Source: Parietaria judaica (lineage: Eukaryota; Streptophyta; Magnoliopsida; Rosales; Urticaceae). From it: a stretch of DNA of 64,000 bases. The notes under the pieces were generated by a model. It saw only the letters and a program-made list of their open reading frames with translations, was not told the DNA's origin and made no database searches. Positions within the stretch are counted from its first letter, which is position 1; each line of letters opens with the position of its first letter. The stretch is taken from the NCBI GenBank assembly GCA_954871525.1, contig OX940864.1, positions 30,545,001-30,609,000 on the forward strand, given 5' to 3'. Of the stretch, positions 48,137 through 59,430 are shown in pieces. The translations under genes and the position numbers were made by a program.

Positions 48137-48500
48137 CTTCGCTATTCCTCTTGTTTGGCTGCCGAGAAAGTGAAAGAATCGCCGAGAAAATCCAGAACCC
48201 TAATTCTAGGGTTTTGGGAAAGGGACTAACGACTGAAAGAAATAGGATACTTATATGTTGCTATAGCCAAACAACAAGACGCCTAGAAAACGACAATATT
48301 TGTGGAAAACGACATTAAATCAAATGTTAGTTATATAGGCAGGTAGCAACACCGAAAAGGGACGTGCATGGGTTGGGTCGATCGGGTCGACACTCGATCC
48401 AATCCGACTTAAGACAAAAAAATTAAGTTTGTTTCTAGAATGCACGCAAAATTTTAACTTTGTAAATTTGTTTCGTAATATTTAAATTTTAAGGCTAAAT
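48137..48500. other. NUG2 promoter side
   Basis: Upstream of the NUG2 ATG. Contains 'aaccctaattctagggtttt' (48,187-48,216), a telobox-like AAACCCTA word in both orientations that is common in promoters of plant ribosome-biogenesis genes. Confidence 0.5.
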
Positions 48501-48503
48501 GAA

Positions 48504-48612
48504 CGAAATGCTCATTTTGTGTCAAACCTTTTAAAAAATTGCCCATTGTGTGTATTTTTTACTCTCACAAATGGGCATTTCTTAAAAGGTTTGACACAAA
48601 ATTGGGCATTTC
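48504..48612. mobile_element. Foldback MITE-like element
   Basis: Two ~44-bp arms are inverted repeats: 'cgaaatgctcattttgtgtc...gcccatt' at 48,504-48,547 and its near-perfect complement at 48,569-48,612. The loop is about 21 bp. No clear target duplication. It lies just upstream of the first recognisable exon of the truncated LRR gene. Confidence 0.75.
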
Positions 48613-48769
48613 GTACAATTTCCTAAATTTTTTTTAACTCAACTGAAACATTCGATTAATAAACATGAGCTATAAGCTAGGGATAGTCTCAAACATTCAT
48701 TTGGGCAATAATCAACTCAGACAGGTAACTCCGACATATTCACCGATCCAATATTTTATTTATAAATTT

Positions 48770-49165
48770 ATTTTTCATTTGATGCATAATTGCGTAGTGT
48801 AATGCAACACATGTACCCACAAATTAAATGATTGAGCATGTCGAGTATTTAGGAGGATGGTGTCGTTATTTAATGTCGTTGTTTGAATTTAGGATATTTA
48901 AATTAGTTTGTTGTTTTATTATGTCGTTTAGATCATTTAATTATGTCCTTTAAATTAGTTGTGTAATTATGTTTAGAGGTTTACTTGAGTCGGGCCCGGT
49001 CCGGCCCATTAGACTACAATTTCCTTAGTCTATTTAAGAGACCACATGTTAATGAAAAAGTAGCCAATACACTTTCATAAACTTAATTTCCCTCAAAAGA
49101 AGGGAGATTGGGTTAGTGAAGGTTGGCCGAGTTCCCGTTTCGAGTTTACCGATTTGGGCAATTAT
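48770..49165 (+). mobile_element. Probable LTR-like insertion in LRR intron 1
   Basis: Contains GTCGTT words at 48,860-48,945, a TATA-like 'tctatttaagagacc' at about 49,029 and a leader ending 'gggca' near 49,160, the layout of a Ty3-type LTR. Ends not certain. Confidence 0.35.
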
Positions 49166-49649
49166 AAAATTGATACTATCAATAACATATGAATAAATTA
49201 CTGGAATTCCTTAATTTGAGAACGAACAAACATGCTGGTACATAAGTGGATGAAATCCAAGATAATAACATATATTCTAGCCAAGTTCTACTTGTGTTTG
49301 AATTGCCAGTGTTTATAATTCCAACTCTGCCTTCTTATTTACTTGACATGTAGATTCCTGCAGATGGATTTCAAGCCGTTCCATTTCTTCAGATTCTAGA
49401 TCTAAGTGGTAATGCGTCTTCATTACCGGAGAATCCATCATTTTCCTGCTTACCACGTCTAAAGGAGCTATATCTCAGGTAACAAAAAACATTGGATGTT
49501 GGATTTGCCTATTGTGTGAAACCGGTGCCCCAGTTCTGGTTATGCAAACTTAAAACGGATAGACGTAGAATCTGCTACCGCTTTTTTCCTTAACGGAAAC
49601 CTTTTTTATTCATACCAGTGTAAAATCGGTGGAGAAATTGGTTTAAACC

Positions 49650-52600
49650 TGTTGGGTATATTTCTATAACCAATGATATATGAGAAACAAAATAACGAAA
49701 AGCAGTAGCGAGTAGATTCGAAATACATATCTAGGTGTTCTTGGCTTTGAATAGCATCGGCTTGTAGCTTTGATCCGGAAAAAGTGTTCTTGATATCTGT
49801 AAAAAGAGAAAACCGTTAGCGGTTCCCGAGACGCGTTGGACGCTCTCCTTAAAGCTTGATTCGCCTCCTCTACGTGCTTGAGATTCGTTAGGCGACTAGC
49901 TTCCCAGGATATAACGGGACGACCGAGAACTCCATAGCACTTCGAAGTTCATCGGCGAACTGAACCTTCTTGAACTCCGTTACCGAAAGACTCACGACAT
50001 AAAACGATGGGAAGCATAAAAATTTGAGTTTGCGGAATGAAAAACCGGGAAGCAAACTCATAGTTTCTAGAGAGATTTCGGAAAGTAATTTCGATTGTGG
50101 TGTGTCGAAATGGGTCGAGGTCACCTCAATATATAGATTCGGGAAGGAGACAAAGAATTGATTGTCAATCAATTCTATAACGGCTACTAATAAATTGCAA
50201 TTAATCCGTAACGTAATAAATTGAATTCAATATTCATAACGGTTATAATCAATATAGCCGTTTTACGTAACGTTTTAACATCGGAACAAATCCCGGTAAT
50301 TGGATAGACCGTTCGTCTTGAGTGTTCGACATTTCGACCCGCTCGACGCTATCTCAATTTTATTTAACTGCAATTATTTCCAACAATCCCCCACATAAAT
50401 AAAATTGACAGATCACTCTTGACAACACCTGACTCAGGTAACAGAGTTCGGCAGTCAAATCCTGCATAGGATAGGTAGGTGTAACCCTTTGAACCTTCCC
50501 TTGTGAAAATATATTTCCTTACTTGGTGATCAGTAGACGCGATGTCTTTGAACTGTTCGACCGTTAGTGTAAGTGAGAATATACTTCACACAGAATTCTC
50601 CTTAGACAGATTCAGTTCTCACTATTGTGTTCGTTCATGGTCATGAACACCATCTGGTTCTGCGAGAGTTTACGGAACTTGCGCCCTTTACAATTCCGTT
50701 GAAGCGACCCCACTTCACTCTAACATAGGTGATCTTACTAAAAGCAAACTATGCTCCGCTCGGTTATCATTTACCGACGTGTAAGAATCATTAAAAGCTT
50801 TCTATTAGCTTATCCTTAACCGTACATATATCACTGTTTTACATCATAGGAATGGACTGGGGTGTAACCCCCACAGTGATCCGTTAAAGTCTTACAGCTA
50901 CGTTGTCCCATTGAACCTAGTTTTTGGGATCTCTAGTCAGCTAGGTTGGGTTTCCAATGTAAAACTTAATTTTTCAATGGGCTTAAGTCACATTCCTTTG
51001 ATGATTTCACAACCAACTCTCACTTTTACCCTTTTGGGTAGTGGATCCACAACATTATCATTTGATTCACATGATCAATTATGATAATTTTCTTTGAGAG
51101 TAGTTGTCTAACGACATTAAGTCTATGACATATATGTCTAGACTTACCATTATGAAATGGTTTTACGCTCTTTTAATTGCATACTAAATTTCATAGTCGA
51201 TACAAATTATAGACGCGGTTTTTGCCATTTCAAAATATCTTCCAAATATTTTCTTAGCCATTCGGCTTTATTGCCGTATTTGTCTAAGACAATATAAAGA
51301 TTCCATTGTGAATCTCTTACGTTTATTTGGAAACTTTCCACATCCGATTCCAATTACACTACAAGAGTTAATTCTTAGTTCATCGATGCAATGTACAATC
51401 CTCAAACTCACATACAACACCTTAATGTGAAGCGAATATTTTCTAGTAAACGCCCCCACATTTCCAGGTATTAATTGGAATTCAATGTTCACAAACCTTT
51501 GAACTTCTCAATTTTATCTCGTGATAAGTAGAGTCCGGCATTATTGCCATATACATTATGCACATATGCATGTACGTCATTTGAGCGCTTCTAGCCTCGT
51601 TGACGATTAGAATAACATCTTAAAATTGAAACCACAATTTCAATTAAACGTACATGTACCTTGATCGATAATCAAGTGTACCTCAACATAATATAATTTA
51701 TCGGACTGTTTCAATAATTTTCTAGGCGCGAGCAAACAAGTTTTGGCGCATGCACAAACAGAAACACGGCCAAAACTAGATAATTACTTCTGCGTGTGGG
51801 CACAACGAAAATTGCGCACCAACAAGCAGAAGAACACCAAGGATCAAAGAGGAATTTCCTCTTTATATTTTTTTTATTTTTTTTTTCAATGATTTTGGAA
51901 ACTATAGAATTTCTCTCAAGAAATCATTTACATTTTTCTTATAATTCTCTTTCATTTAGAAAATTACCAACTTAAAATTAGAATCGCAATTTCAATTCAA
52001 TGCTTTACGTTTAGTACCTCGATCAATAATCGAGTGTACTACATGATCATATTATTTTTCATAAAATAATTTCTCACTTTATACAAAAATCATACTACTG
52101 ACTTTTCACATTTATGTACCTCGATCATTTATCGGGTGTACTAAGTGAACATATTATTTTTCCATATAATAAATTCACTACATGCATGTAATTACTACGA
52201 GCATATATACTCAATCATCATAAGGAAACTAACCGCTTCCGCATAGAGGATAAATTTCAAATCCAAATACATGCTATTTAAAATGAGAACTTATTCTCTA
52301 TCATATAGCACTTCATCGAAGTCTAAATATAAGCATTAACATATAACAATTTTAATTACTGCATGCATAACGATAACGAAAGAATTACACACGTCAATAA
52401 ATAAACATTCCTTGAATGATCAATCATAGAGAAATTGAAAGCTGAGTAGGTAAAATAAATTAATACCACAAACCCACCATTAAATTCTCACTCAATTAAC
52501 CGTTTAAAATATATATATATAGCAATATAAAAAATGGATGTCATTACCCACTACCCAAGTAAAGATAAGAACGTCTTTTACGTACATACCATATATATCA

Positions 52601-54057
52601 TATATTTTATTGCGAGATTAATTAAATCACGTAAATTACTCCAATAATAAATGGGGTGTTTACCTCGATGGACTGCCATTAAATCTCAGTAACGACAATG
52701 TGACATTTACTGCGTTTCACAAAGGAGACCAACGATCGCACGACGAAGCGCTTGAACAACGTGAACCGACGCGCCGTCGCGATCTGAGACCGAGGATCCT
52801 GTTCCAACCAATGATGGAGCTCCTGAAGTTTTTCATGCGCATCTCTGCGTGCGCCGACTAGAATCTCCGCCAAACCGCAGCATTCGTCGATCAATCTACA
52901 ACCATAAATACTTTCCTTGTTCTGATCTGTAAGTTCCGCCATTGACAACACCATTGTTCTTCGGTGATGCAACTCCATCTCCTTTGGCGAGCTGGTGACA
53001 AATCCTCTGGAAAAATATCTATCTCTTTTCTAATTTTAATTTTATCTGCAAAAAGAAAATATCAAACATAGTGACAGAAACATAAATTAGAATTTTGCCA
53101 AATTATGTATTGCTATCTTTCTCTGTTTTTCCGTATAGAAAATTTCTTTTTATTTTCTCATCCTCTGATCTGCAAAACAAAACAGAATAAGAGACAAATC
53201 ATAGAGCAACGTATAGATCTTTCTGTTTATTCATTAATAGCTTCTGCTTCGTACGTCTTTCACTGTATCTTCAAGCTGCATGTTCCATTTCTCGTGATCA
53301 TCAAAAATCAAGCTTTAAGATTGTTGGGTATATTTCTATAACCAATGATATATGAGAAACAAAATAACGAAAAGCAGTAGCGAGTAGATTCGAATACATA
53401 TCTAGGTGTTCTTGGCTTTGAATAGCATCGGCTTGTAGCTTTGATCCGGAAAAAGTGTTCTTGATATCTGTAAAAAGAGAAAACCGTTAGCGGTTCCCGA
53501 GACGCGTTGGACGCTCTCCTTAAAGCTTGATTCGCCTCCTCTACGTGCTTGAGGTTCGTTAGGCGACTAGCTTCCCAGGATATAACGGGACGACCGAGAA
53601 CTCCATAGCACTTCGAAGTTCATCGGCGAACTGAACCTTCTTGAACTCCGTTACCGAAAGACTCACGACATAAAACGGTGGGAAGCATAAAAATTTGAGT
53701 TTTGCGGAATGAAAAACCGGGAAGCAAACTCATAGTTTCTAGAGAGATTTCGGAAAGTAATTTCGATTGTGGTGTGTCGAAATGGGTCGAGGTCACCTCA
53801 ATATATAGATGCGGGAAGGAGACAAAGAACTGATTGTCAATCAATTCTATAACGGCTACTAATAAATTGCAATTAATCCGTAACGTAATAAATTGAATTC
53901 AATATTCATAACGGTTATAATCAATATAGCCGTTTTACGTAACGTTTTAACATCGGAACAAATCCCGGTAATTGGATAGACCGTTCGTCTTGAGTGTTCG
54001 ACATTTCGACCCGCTCGACGCTATCTCAATTTTATTTAACTGCAATTATTTCCAACA
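49650..54057 (-). mobile_element. LARD-type LTR retroelement without recognisable pol
   Basis: LTRs 49,650-50,385 and 53,322-54,057 (736 bp each, TGTTGG...CCAACA) differ at about six to seven places by eye. The target duplication AAACC is at 49,645-49,649 and 54,058-54,062. A purine tract reading GTGGGGGAT on the minus strand abuts the left LTR, so the element points left. The expected primer site next to the right LTR does not begin with TGG and matches no common plant tRNA 3' end that I know. The 2.9-kb interior shows no gag, protease, integrase or reverse transcriptase. Inserted in the LRR-gene intron. Confidence 0.9.
52679..52978 (-). CDS. 99-codon ORF inside LARD element
   Basis: Reads MELHHRRTMVLSMAELTDQN, then CRLIDECCGLAEILVGARRD and ARRFTLFKRFVVRSLVSFVK. 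Unrecognised. It is the only protein-like frame in the element interior and is in the element's sense direction. It could be a short element protein or a captured host exon. Confidence 0.3.
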   Translation of the reverse strand: MELHHRRTMVLSMAELTDQNKESIYGCRLIDECCGLAEILVGARRDAHEKLQELHHWLEQDPRSQIATARRFTLFKRFVVRSLVSFVKRSKCHIVVTEI

Positions 54058-55355
54058 AAACCCAGTTTTTATGAAGCTTGAATAGAAAAATATTGTTCAA
54101 AATAAAATAACATGTCAAATTCTCAAGTCCCTACTCCAATGTCCAATTACTGTCTTCGGTGTGGACTGAACAAAAAATTCGGGTTCCGGTTAAATTTACA
54201 TGGCGTTTTCTTTCTTTCTTTCAATAGACCAAATTCTTGGTCCCTAGTGATCTAGTTTCCATTAAAAATTCATTTTAAATTTATAATTCATTCTTTTATT
54301 TGCTTACGAAAAACTTTAATTTCTTCAGACAAATTCAGCTACATGAAGTCCCATTAGAGATTTTGGACCTGCAAAATTTACGGATCCTTGACCTGAGCCG
54401 AAATTCGCTACAATTAATTCCAGTGGTACCGCTTCTTCTCGGCTAATTAACAATGTCTCCGATAATGTTTAATTACTATTTATGGCGAGGCAGTTTATTT
54501 ATGCACTTAGATTAACTTTTTCTTCTTACCCTTAGATGCATTAATGGCAGGGTTTTAAAAATCTTACTACGCTCAGTGAGCTCGATCTATCAGACAATAA
54601 CATATCGGCACTTCCACCAGAGCTGGTTAGTACATTAAGGTTTTCGTGGCGCTATATTACTGAAAATTAATATGATTTTTTTTTTCTCGATTCCAATAGA
54701 ATTTATCTCCTTGAATGCAAGAAAGTTCATACCGTGAATCTGGAGTTTTTTTTTTACATCATTCTGAACTTGAGAGGTTTCTTCTTTTAGGGTTTTCTTG
54801 AGCCGACTTTGCAGGTTTTACGGCTTGACGGAAATCGATTGAGAAGGTAAGCTATATAGTCCTTTCCATGCTAGTTTCGTCTGAAAATGTTGTTTTTACT
54901 GTTTCGTCCTTCGAATAAATTTTCAAGAAAAAAATGTAAGGGTGAATTCGGGACCGGGTAGCAGGCTTTTTTTGGCATATTTTATTCGGCCAGGTCCCAG
55001 TTTCTTACCCGGAACCAGGCCTAGACCGAGCCCAAAACCTTCCTGTCCGAATTTTGAAAATATTTTTATCAATTAGTTAATCAAATTCAAGCTACAGAGA
55101 CGACACCAATAGCGACGAGAACATATCAGTCACTGAAAAGCGCGCGAAAGAAGTTTCAGTTTTTAATTTTTTTATTCGGATAAAGAACTTGTACAATGTA
55201 CGCTGTTGACACAGCGTTTAGCGATGTAATTCGTCTATTCTCGTGTAGTGACCCGATTGTTTGAATTATGTGGTTGCAGCATCAGGAGGGCAATCTTAGA
55301 TAGAGGAACTAAGGCTGTGTTGAGCTATTTGAAAGACAGAATCCAAGATCAGTAA

Positions 55356-57317
55356 ACTTACAAGTTAATGTCTTGTATCTTATAACTCTTTATATATGTC
55401 TTCTCTTCTTTTAAATTAATGGTTTCGATTTTTCAATTTATTCTGATGGTTTGTCTCTTTGTTCGTGTATTTCCAATTATTCTGTATGTGTATTTGTACC
55501 GCTTTTACGGCTGTAAAGTCTACTCAATTTTATTTATTTTTTTCGGTTTTTTTAATTTTGAATTGGAAATCGAAGATCTTGTTTGTGAAAACTGGCATCG
55601 ATTGTAGCAAAGGAACTTGTTATGGACTATGATTCGGTTTAGGATTTTGCTATTGATAATAACGGTTCTTAAAACGCAAATCGAATACCAAAAACCTAAT
55701 GATGTCTTATTTGATCAATTATGTTTTTGTTTTGGCATGACCTCATTGTTCGATTTTTAAGGTTTTTCAGATTCTGATTCTCGGTTTTCTACTGTAAAAC
55801 TGATAATCACCAAAAAGAGTTAATAATTACCGGTAATTGTAAAATTATTCAGATAAAACTATGATAGTTATATATATATATTAATTACGCAACTAAGCAC
55901 ATTTCAGATTAATCTTTGTGATTTTACATATTTAGTTTATATTTGATTGTTTTTATTTGAATTAATTTTATTGTTGATACTTTTCGAGATATAAATAAAA
56001 CAGTGACTTCGAACCAACATAAAGAAAAGATAGAAGATCAAAGCAAATATCATATATTTTTCAATGAAAAAGTCGTATCATCATCAGAGGTCTCAACATT
56101 GTCAACAAGAAAGAGCTTCATATGTCGTGGGACCCATGAAGACCAAATCAGCTCCAACTAATCCCCAAAATGTGAGGCAAAAACGTGTCCGATCGGACAT
56201 TTTTTTTAAGTATAAAACTCGGATCCGGAAAAAAAAAACCCCGGACAAGTCCATCCGGGTTTGTCAAAGTATTTTTTTTTTAATTAAAATTGTCCAGGCA
56301 CTTATGCTACCCCCCAACAACTCTATTTTTTGGACACGTGTCCAGGCACTTATGCCGCCCCCCAATAGCTCATTAAAGAACCGTTTTTTTTTAATACCCG
56401 AAACCGGACCTATCCGGATCCGTATTTTCCCGTGTTTTTCGGGACCCGGATATATCCGGGTCCGAGTTTTTTTTTTTTAAAAAAATAAGTTCTAGGTTTT
56501 AATCCGGTTACGCCATTTTGGGGACTAGCTCCAACTTCTAAGTGAAGGAAATCAACCCAACAATAGCAACTAAATGGCACCCTCAAGGATTTGCAACAAC
56601 ATTCGCCCAATATTATTCTATAATTAGGAAGCTTATGGCTTTATTATTGGAATAATTCGAATTCTGTAGAGAGCAAAGGCAGAGATTAGGGTTTAGTTTT
56701 CTTATGATGTCGAATTCGGGCTAGCTCTCTCGTACACGGGTCGCGGTGAATTTTATTATTAAGAATTTTGTTATCAAGTTTTAATGCAATTTCGTTCTTC
56801 ATTGTTTAGTTTTGCTCTGTTCAAGATGTGTTAGTTTATCGGATTATGTGTTATTATTCGTCATGTAAATTTAGCAATGGTTCCTTTATGGTAGAATTGA
56901 TGCATTATAAAAATCGCATGAAGAAAACATGGCTAAATTTATATGGAGAATTATAACAAATAAACCGATACACTAACACATCTTGAAAATATCAAAAATA
57001 GAAGATGAAGAACGATATTACATTCAAACTAAATAAAATAAAAAAACGATAGCTCATCATTTTTGAATGCCGTTGTCTGAGCTTGTCTGAATGTTAATTC
57101 TATACAATTGAATTGTTTTTGTGAATTTATCCCGGGTTTTGTTCTGAATTTTTTCCTAAATATTTTTAGTTTTCTCTTGGTTTCGGTTTGGAAAAAATAA
57201 GAATTTAAAACCAGAATCGGTAAAAAAAAAAATCTCGATGTTTCAGAACATGGATGAGAAAAAAGATTAATTTCTCGTTTCCGGTTTCACCGCTAGCCAA
57301 ATAATAGGCCTCGTAGA
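55356..57317. other. Intergenic with partial inverted and direct repeats
   Basis: No gene. At 56,218-56,475 an 'aactcggatccgga' arm faces a 'ccgggtccgagtt' arm, flanking a 48-bp direct repeat ('tccaggcacttatgc' near 56,294 and 56,341). This is probably a small degenerate transposon. Confidence 0.45.
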
Positions 57318-57446
57318 ATGTACCATCTTCTCAATTCAGCCCATTTTGAAGAGTCTCTCTCTCTTTCTCTCCGTCGCCGATCACTCTGGTTTCGTCGGCG
57401 TGACGTATCTCCTTCCGAAGCTCAAGTTCATCTTGCTCATCAGGCA

Positions 57447-59327
57447 ATGGAGGCCAATCCAGTGAGCGAGAACGAGGAGGAATACGTAATGCTGGATCTC
57501 GATTGCATTTCTGGGCAGCTTGACATCCCGCCAGACGCACCATATCTCCTCTCTGTAACTTCTTCCCTCTTGATTTCTAGCGACGAATCTTTTCTGATGC
57601 CGGTTTTTGGGTTTGAATTTCAGGGTTTGAATACGTTGAATCCGGTTCTGATCATCGGCGAGAAACTGAAGCTGGTATGTTAATCTGAACTACAGACATT
57701 CATCAACTACAGCAATCCTCTAATTAGGATTTAGACCTAAATCCCCGAATCAAAAACGAAATCAAAAGCGCGAAAATACATAGTGACACGGAAAATTTTA
57801 GTGGTTTGTTTTGAGCTTGACTGCTCTCTGTTGGGTCTTCGTAGCGGTTCCACTGAATTAGGATTCGAAACGCAGCACCTCGAGCTTTCATAATTGCTCT
57901 ACACTAAACCCAATTCTGTTTTAGTTTGGATTTGGATGATCATAGAGTGAACTTGATTTTCTTAGAAAATCTAGAAGCCGGGGATCATCGAAATTTAGTT
58001 TGGATTTGGATGATCATAGAGTGAACTTGATTTTCTTAGAAAATCTAGAAGCCAGGGATCATCGAAATGGCTCGAGCATATTGATCTTCATTTTAATAAC
58101 GAGTCGTGATTTGAGGTGCTTGTTTCGTATACAGATTGGGGAGTACGAAGAAACAATAGGGACGTGCCTTGTGTTCACTGAAGAAGGTAAGCCCGTGTAA
58201 GTACCGTGCTCGAAATGCGTTAGAATTGCTCAACTTAGAACAAAGAAGTTTGGTCCTTCATTCGTAAATCCGAAATTCGATTCTGCAAATTTTTGCCTCA
58301 GTTTTGTGTCTCTCTATATTGTTTTCTGATGTGGGCCCAACACGGACAGAGAAACGCCCGTGCAAGCCCAAAAACGCGGGCCTAAAATGTTCCGGGAAAA
58401 GTCTCAACTTTGACGGGCCGTATCTTTTGACTCGAGCGTCCGATTTGCACGTTCCACCTATCAAATCGAAGCTCGGGATGTCGGCTACAATGCTAAGCAA
58501 AGATTTATGCCAAAACTGGACAGGAAGAGGCCGGAAATTCTGATGTCATATTTTTAGCGAAAATTCTATAATATTTTAAGTTTTATGTCATTTTTATTAT
58601 TTTGTTGTCGTTTTAATTTTTAAGAAACTACATGTCATTTTGTATTAGGTTTTGTTGATGCACTATATAAGCATCACATTGTTGTCTTGTAAGATTTAGA
58701 GGTTGATGAAATGAAAAATTGAAACTTTGTGTTTCTTTCCCCAAATCCGAGCGTCGTGAGCGAGCTCCGTGTTTGATGCCTTCGATCCGGTATCCGTGCG
58801 CGGATCAACGGTTCTTGGATGCCCAAGCCTAGCTATTCGTGCGCGAATCAATAGGCGAGGAAGGTTCTTCGATCGGGTATTCGCGAGCGAATCAACGATC
58901 CTAGTTCAACTATCACGGTAATGATATCTATCTAGTTCGATTTGTATTTTAGTTTTCCTCCGCTGCGTCATTTTCTGTTTGCTTTTCCTTTGACATTTTT
59001 TAACCAACGAGTTTTTGATCAATCTTCATGATCTGAATGTTCATTAAATATTTAAATACAACCCATTGTGAATGAAGCTGATTTTCTTTTAAAGTTTGAA
59101 CACTACTAATAGTCTGTTTTGAATTCCGCTGCACAGATACTAGCCCGGTGGTGCACAAGGAAATGGGCCCGTCGGAGGAGAATCTCTTCGCCGGAAAATG
59201 CATTATCGATACGAACGAACCTACGAAAAAGGAAGTCAGGCCATTGACTTCTCTTCACAAAGTTCTGAAGTTCAGATTGGCAAGCGACGATAGCGTTACT
59301 GACGAAATTCCCTTAAAGGCTTCATGA
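57447..59327 (+). CDS. TFIIIC subunit 6 (tau55-like), four exons
   Basis: Exons 57,447-57,554, 57,624-57,674, 58,135-58,186 and 59,137-59,327 give 133 residues with canonical sites and consistent phase. The sequence EEEYVMLDLDC, TLNPVLIIGEKLKL, IGEYEETIGTCLVFTEE spans the TFIIIC_sub6 triple-barrel domain of GTF3C6/Tfc7. This subunit belongs to the tau-A/tau-B bridge of TFIIIC, which binds internal promoters of tRNA genes for RNA polymerase III. The start is the ATG at 57,447, giving MEANPVSENE. An earlier in-frame ATG at 57,318 would add 43 residues with no family match. Intron 3 was enlarged by a solo LTR and intron 2 holds a 74-bp duplication. An AATAAA lies at about 59,382. Confidence 0.88.
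57921..58068. repeat. 74-bp tandem duplication in an intron
   Basis: 'ttagtttggatttggatgat' starts at 57,921 and again at 57,995. The two copies differ at about one base (ccgggg / ccaggg). Confidence 0.9.
58327..58970 (+). mobile_element. Solo LTR in intron 3 of the TFIIIC gene
   Basis: 644 bp from TGATGTGGGCC to GCTGCGTCA, flanked by the 5-bp duplication TTTTC (58,322-58,326 and 58,971-58,975). Contains a TATA-like 'ctatataagc' at about 58,662 and upstream TGTCGTTTTAA/TGTCATTT words. No second LTR or interior, so it formed by LTR recombination. Same orientation as the host gene. Confidence 0.85.
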
Positions 59328-59430
59328 GTTTTCTTTGGCATTTTAGACACGGCAAAGTTGTGTGTAAATATTGCTACCGTATCAATAAAAAAATAATTTG
59401 ATGTTTGATATTGAGTTTGATGACGGTTTC

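Larger units (their letters stand above)
48687..55355 (+). pseudogene. 5'-truncated LRRC40-like leucine-rich repeat gene
   Basis: Six exons join in phase: 48,687-48,724 (NIHLGNNQLRQ); 49,354-49,478 (IPADGFQAVPFLQILDLSGN to LKELYLR); 54,329-54,425; 54,551-54,625 (NLTTLSELDLSDNNISALP); 54,791-54,846 (LEPTLQVLRLDGNRLR); 55,280-55,355 (SIRRAILDRGTKAVLSYLKD, stop). The tail matches the C-terminus of plant LRRC40-like proteins, intracellular LRR proteins of about 580 residues. Only the last ~140 residues remain. No start codon or earlier repeats are found before the MITE at 48.5 kb and the NUG2 gene. The second intron carries a 4.4-kb LTR element. The open reading through every exon suggests truncation was recent, or that the upstream exons were moved. 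Confidence 0.7.

Noticed and set aside
53105..53341. 78-codon ORF at the right end of the LARD interior
   Set aside because: Hydrophobic, AT-driven frame opposite to the element direction, without any motif.
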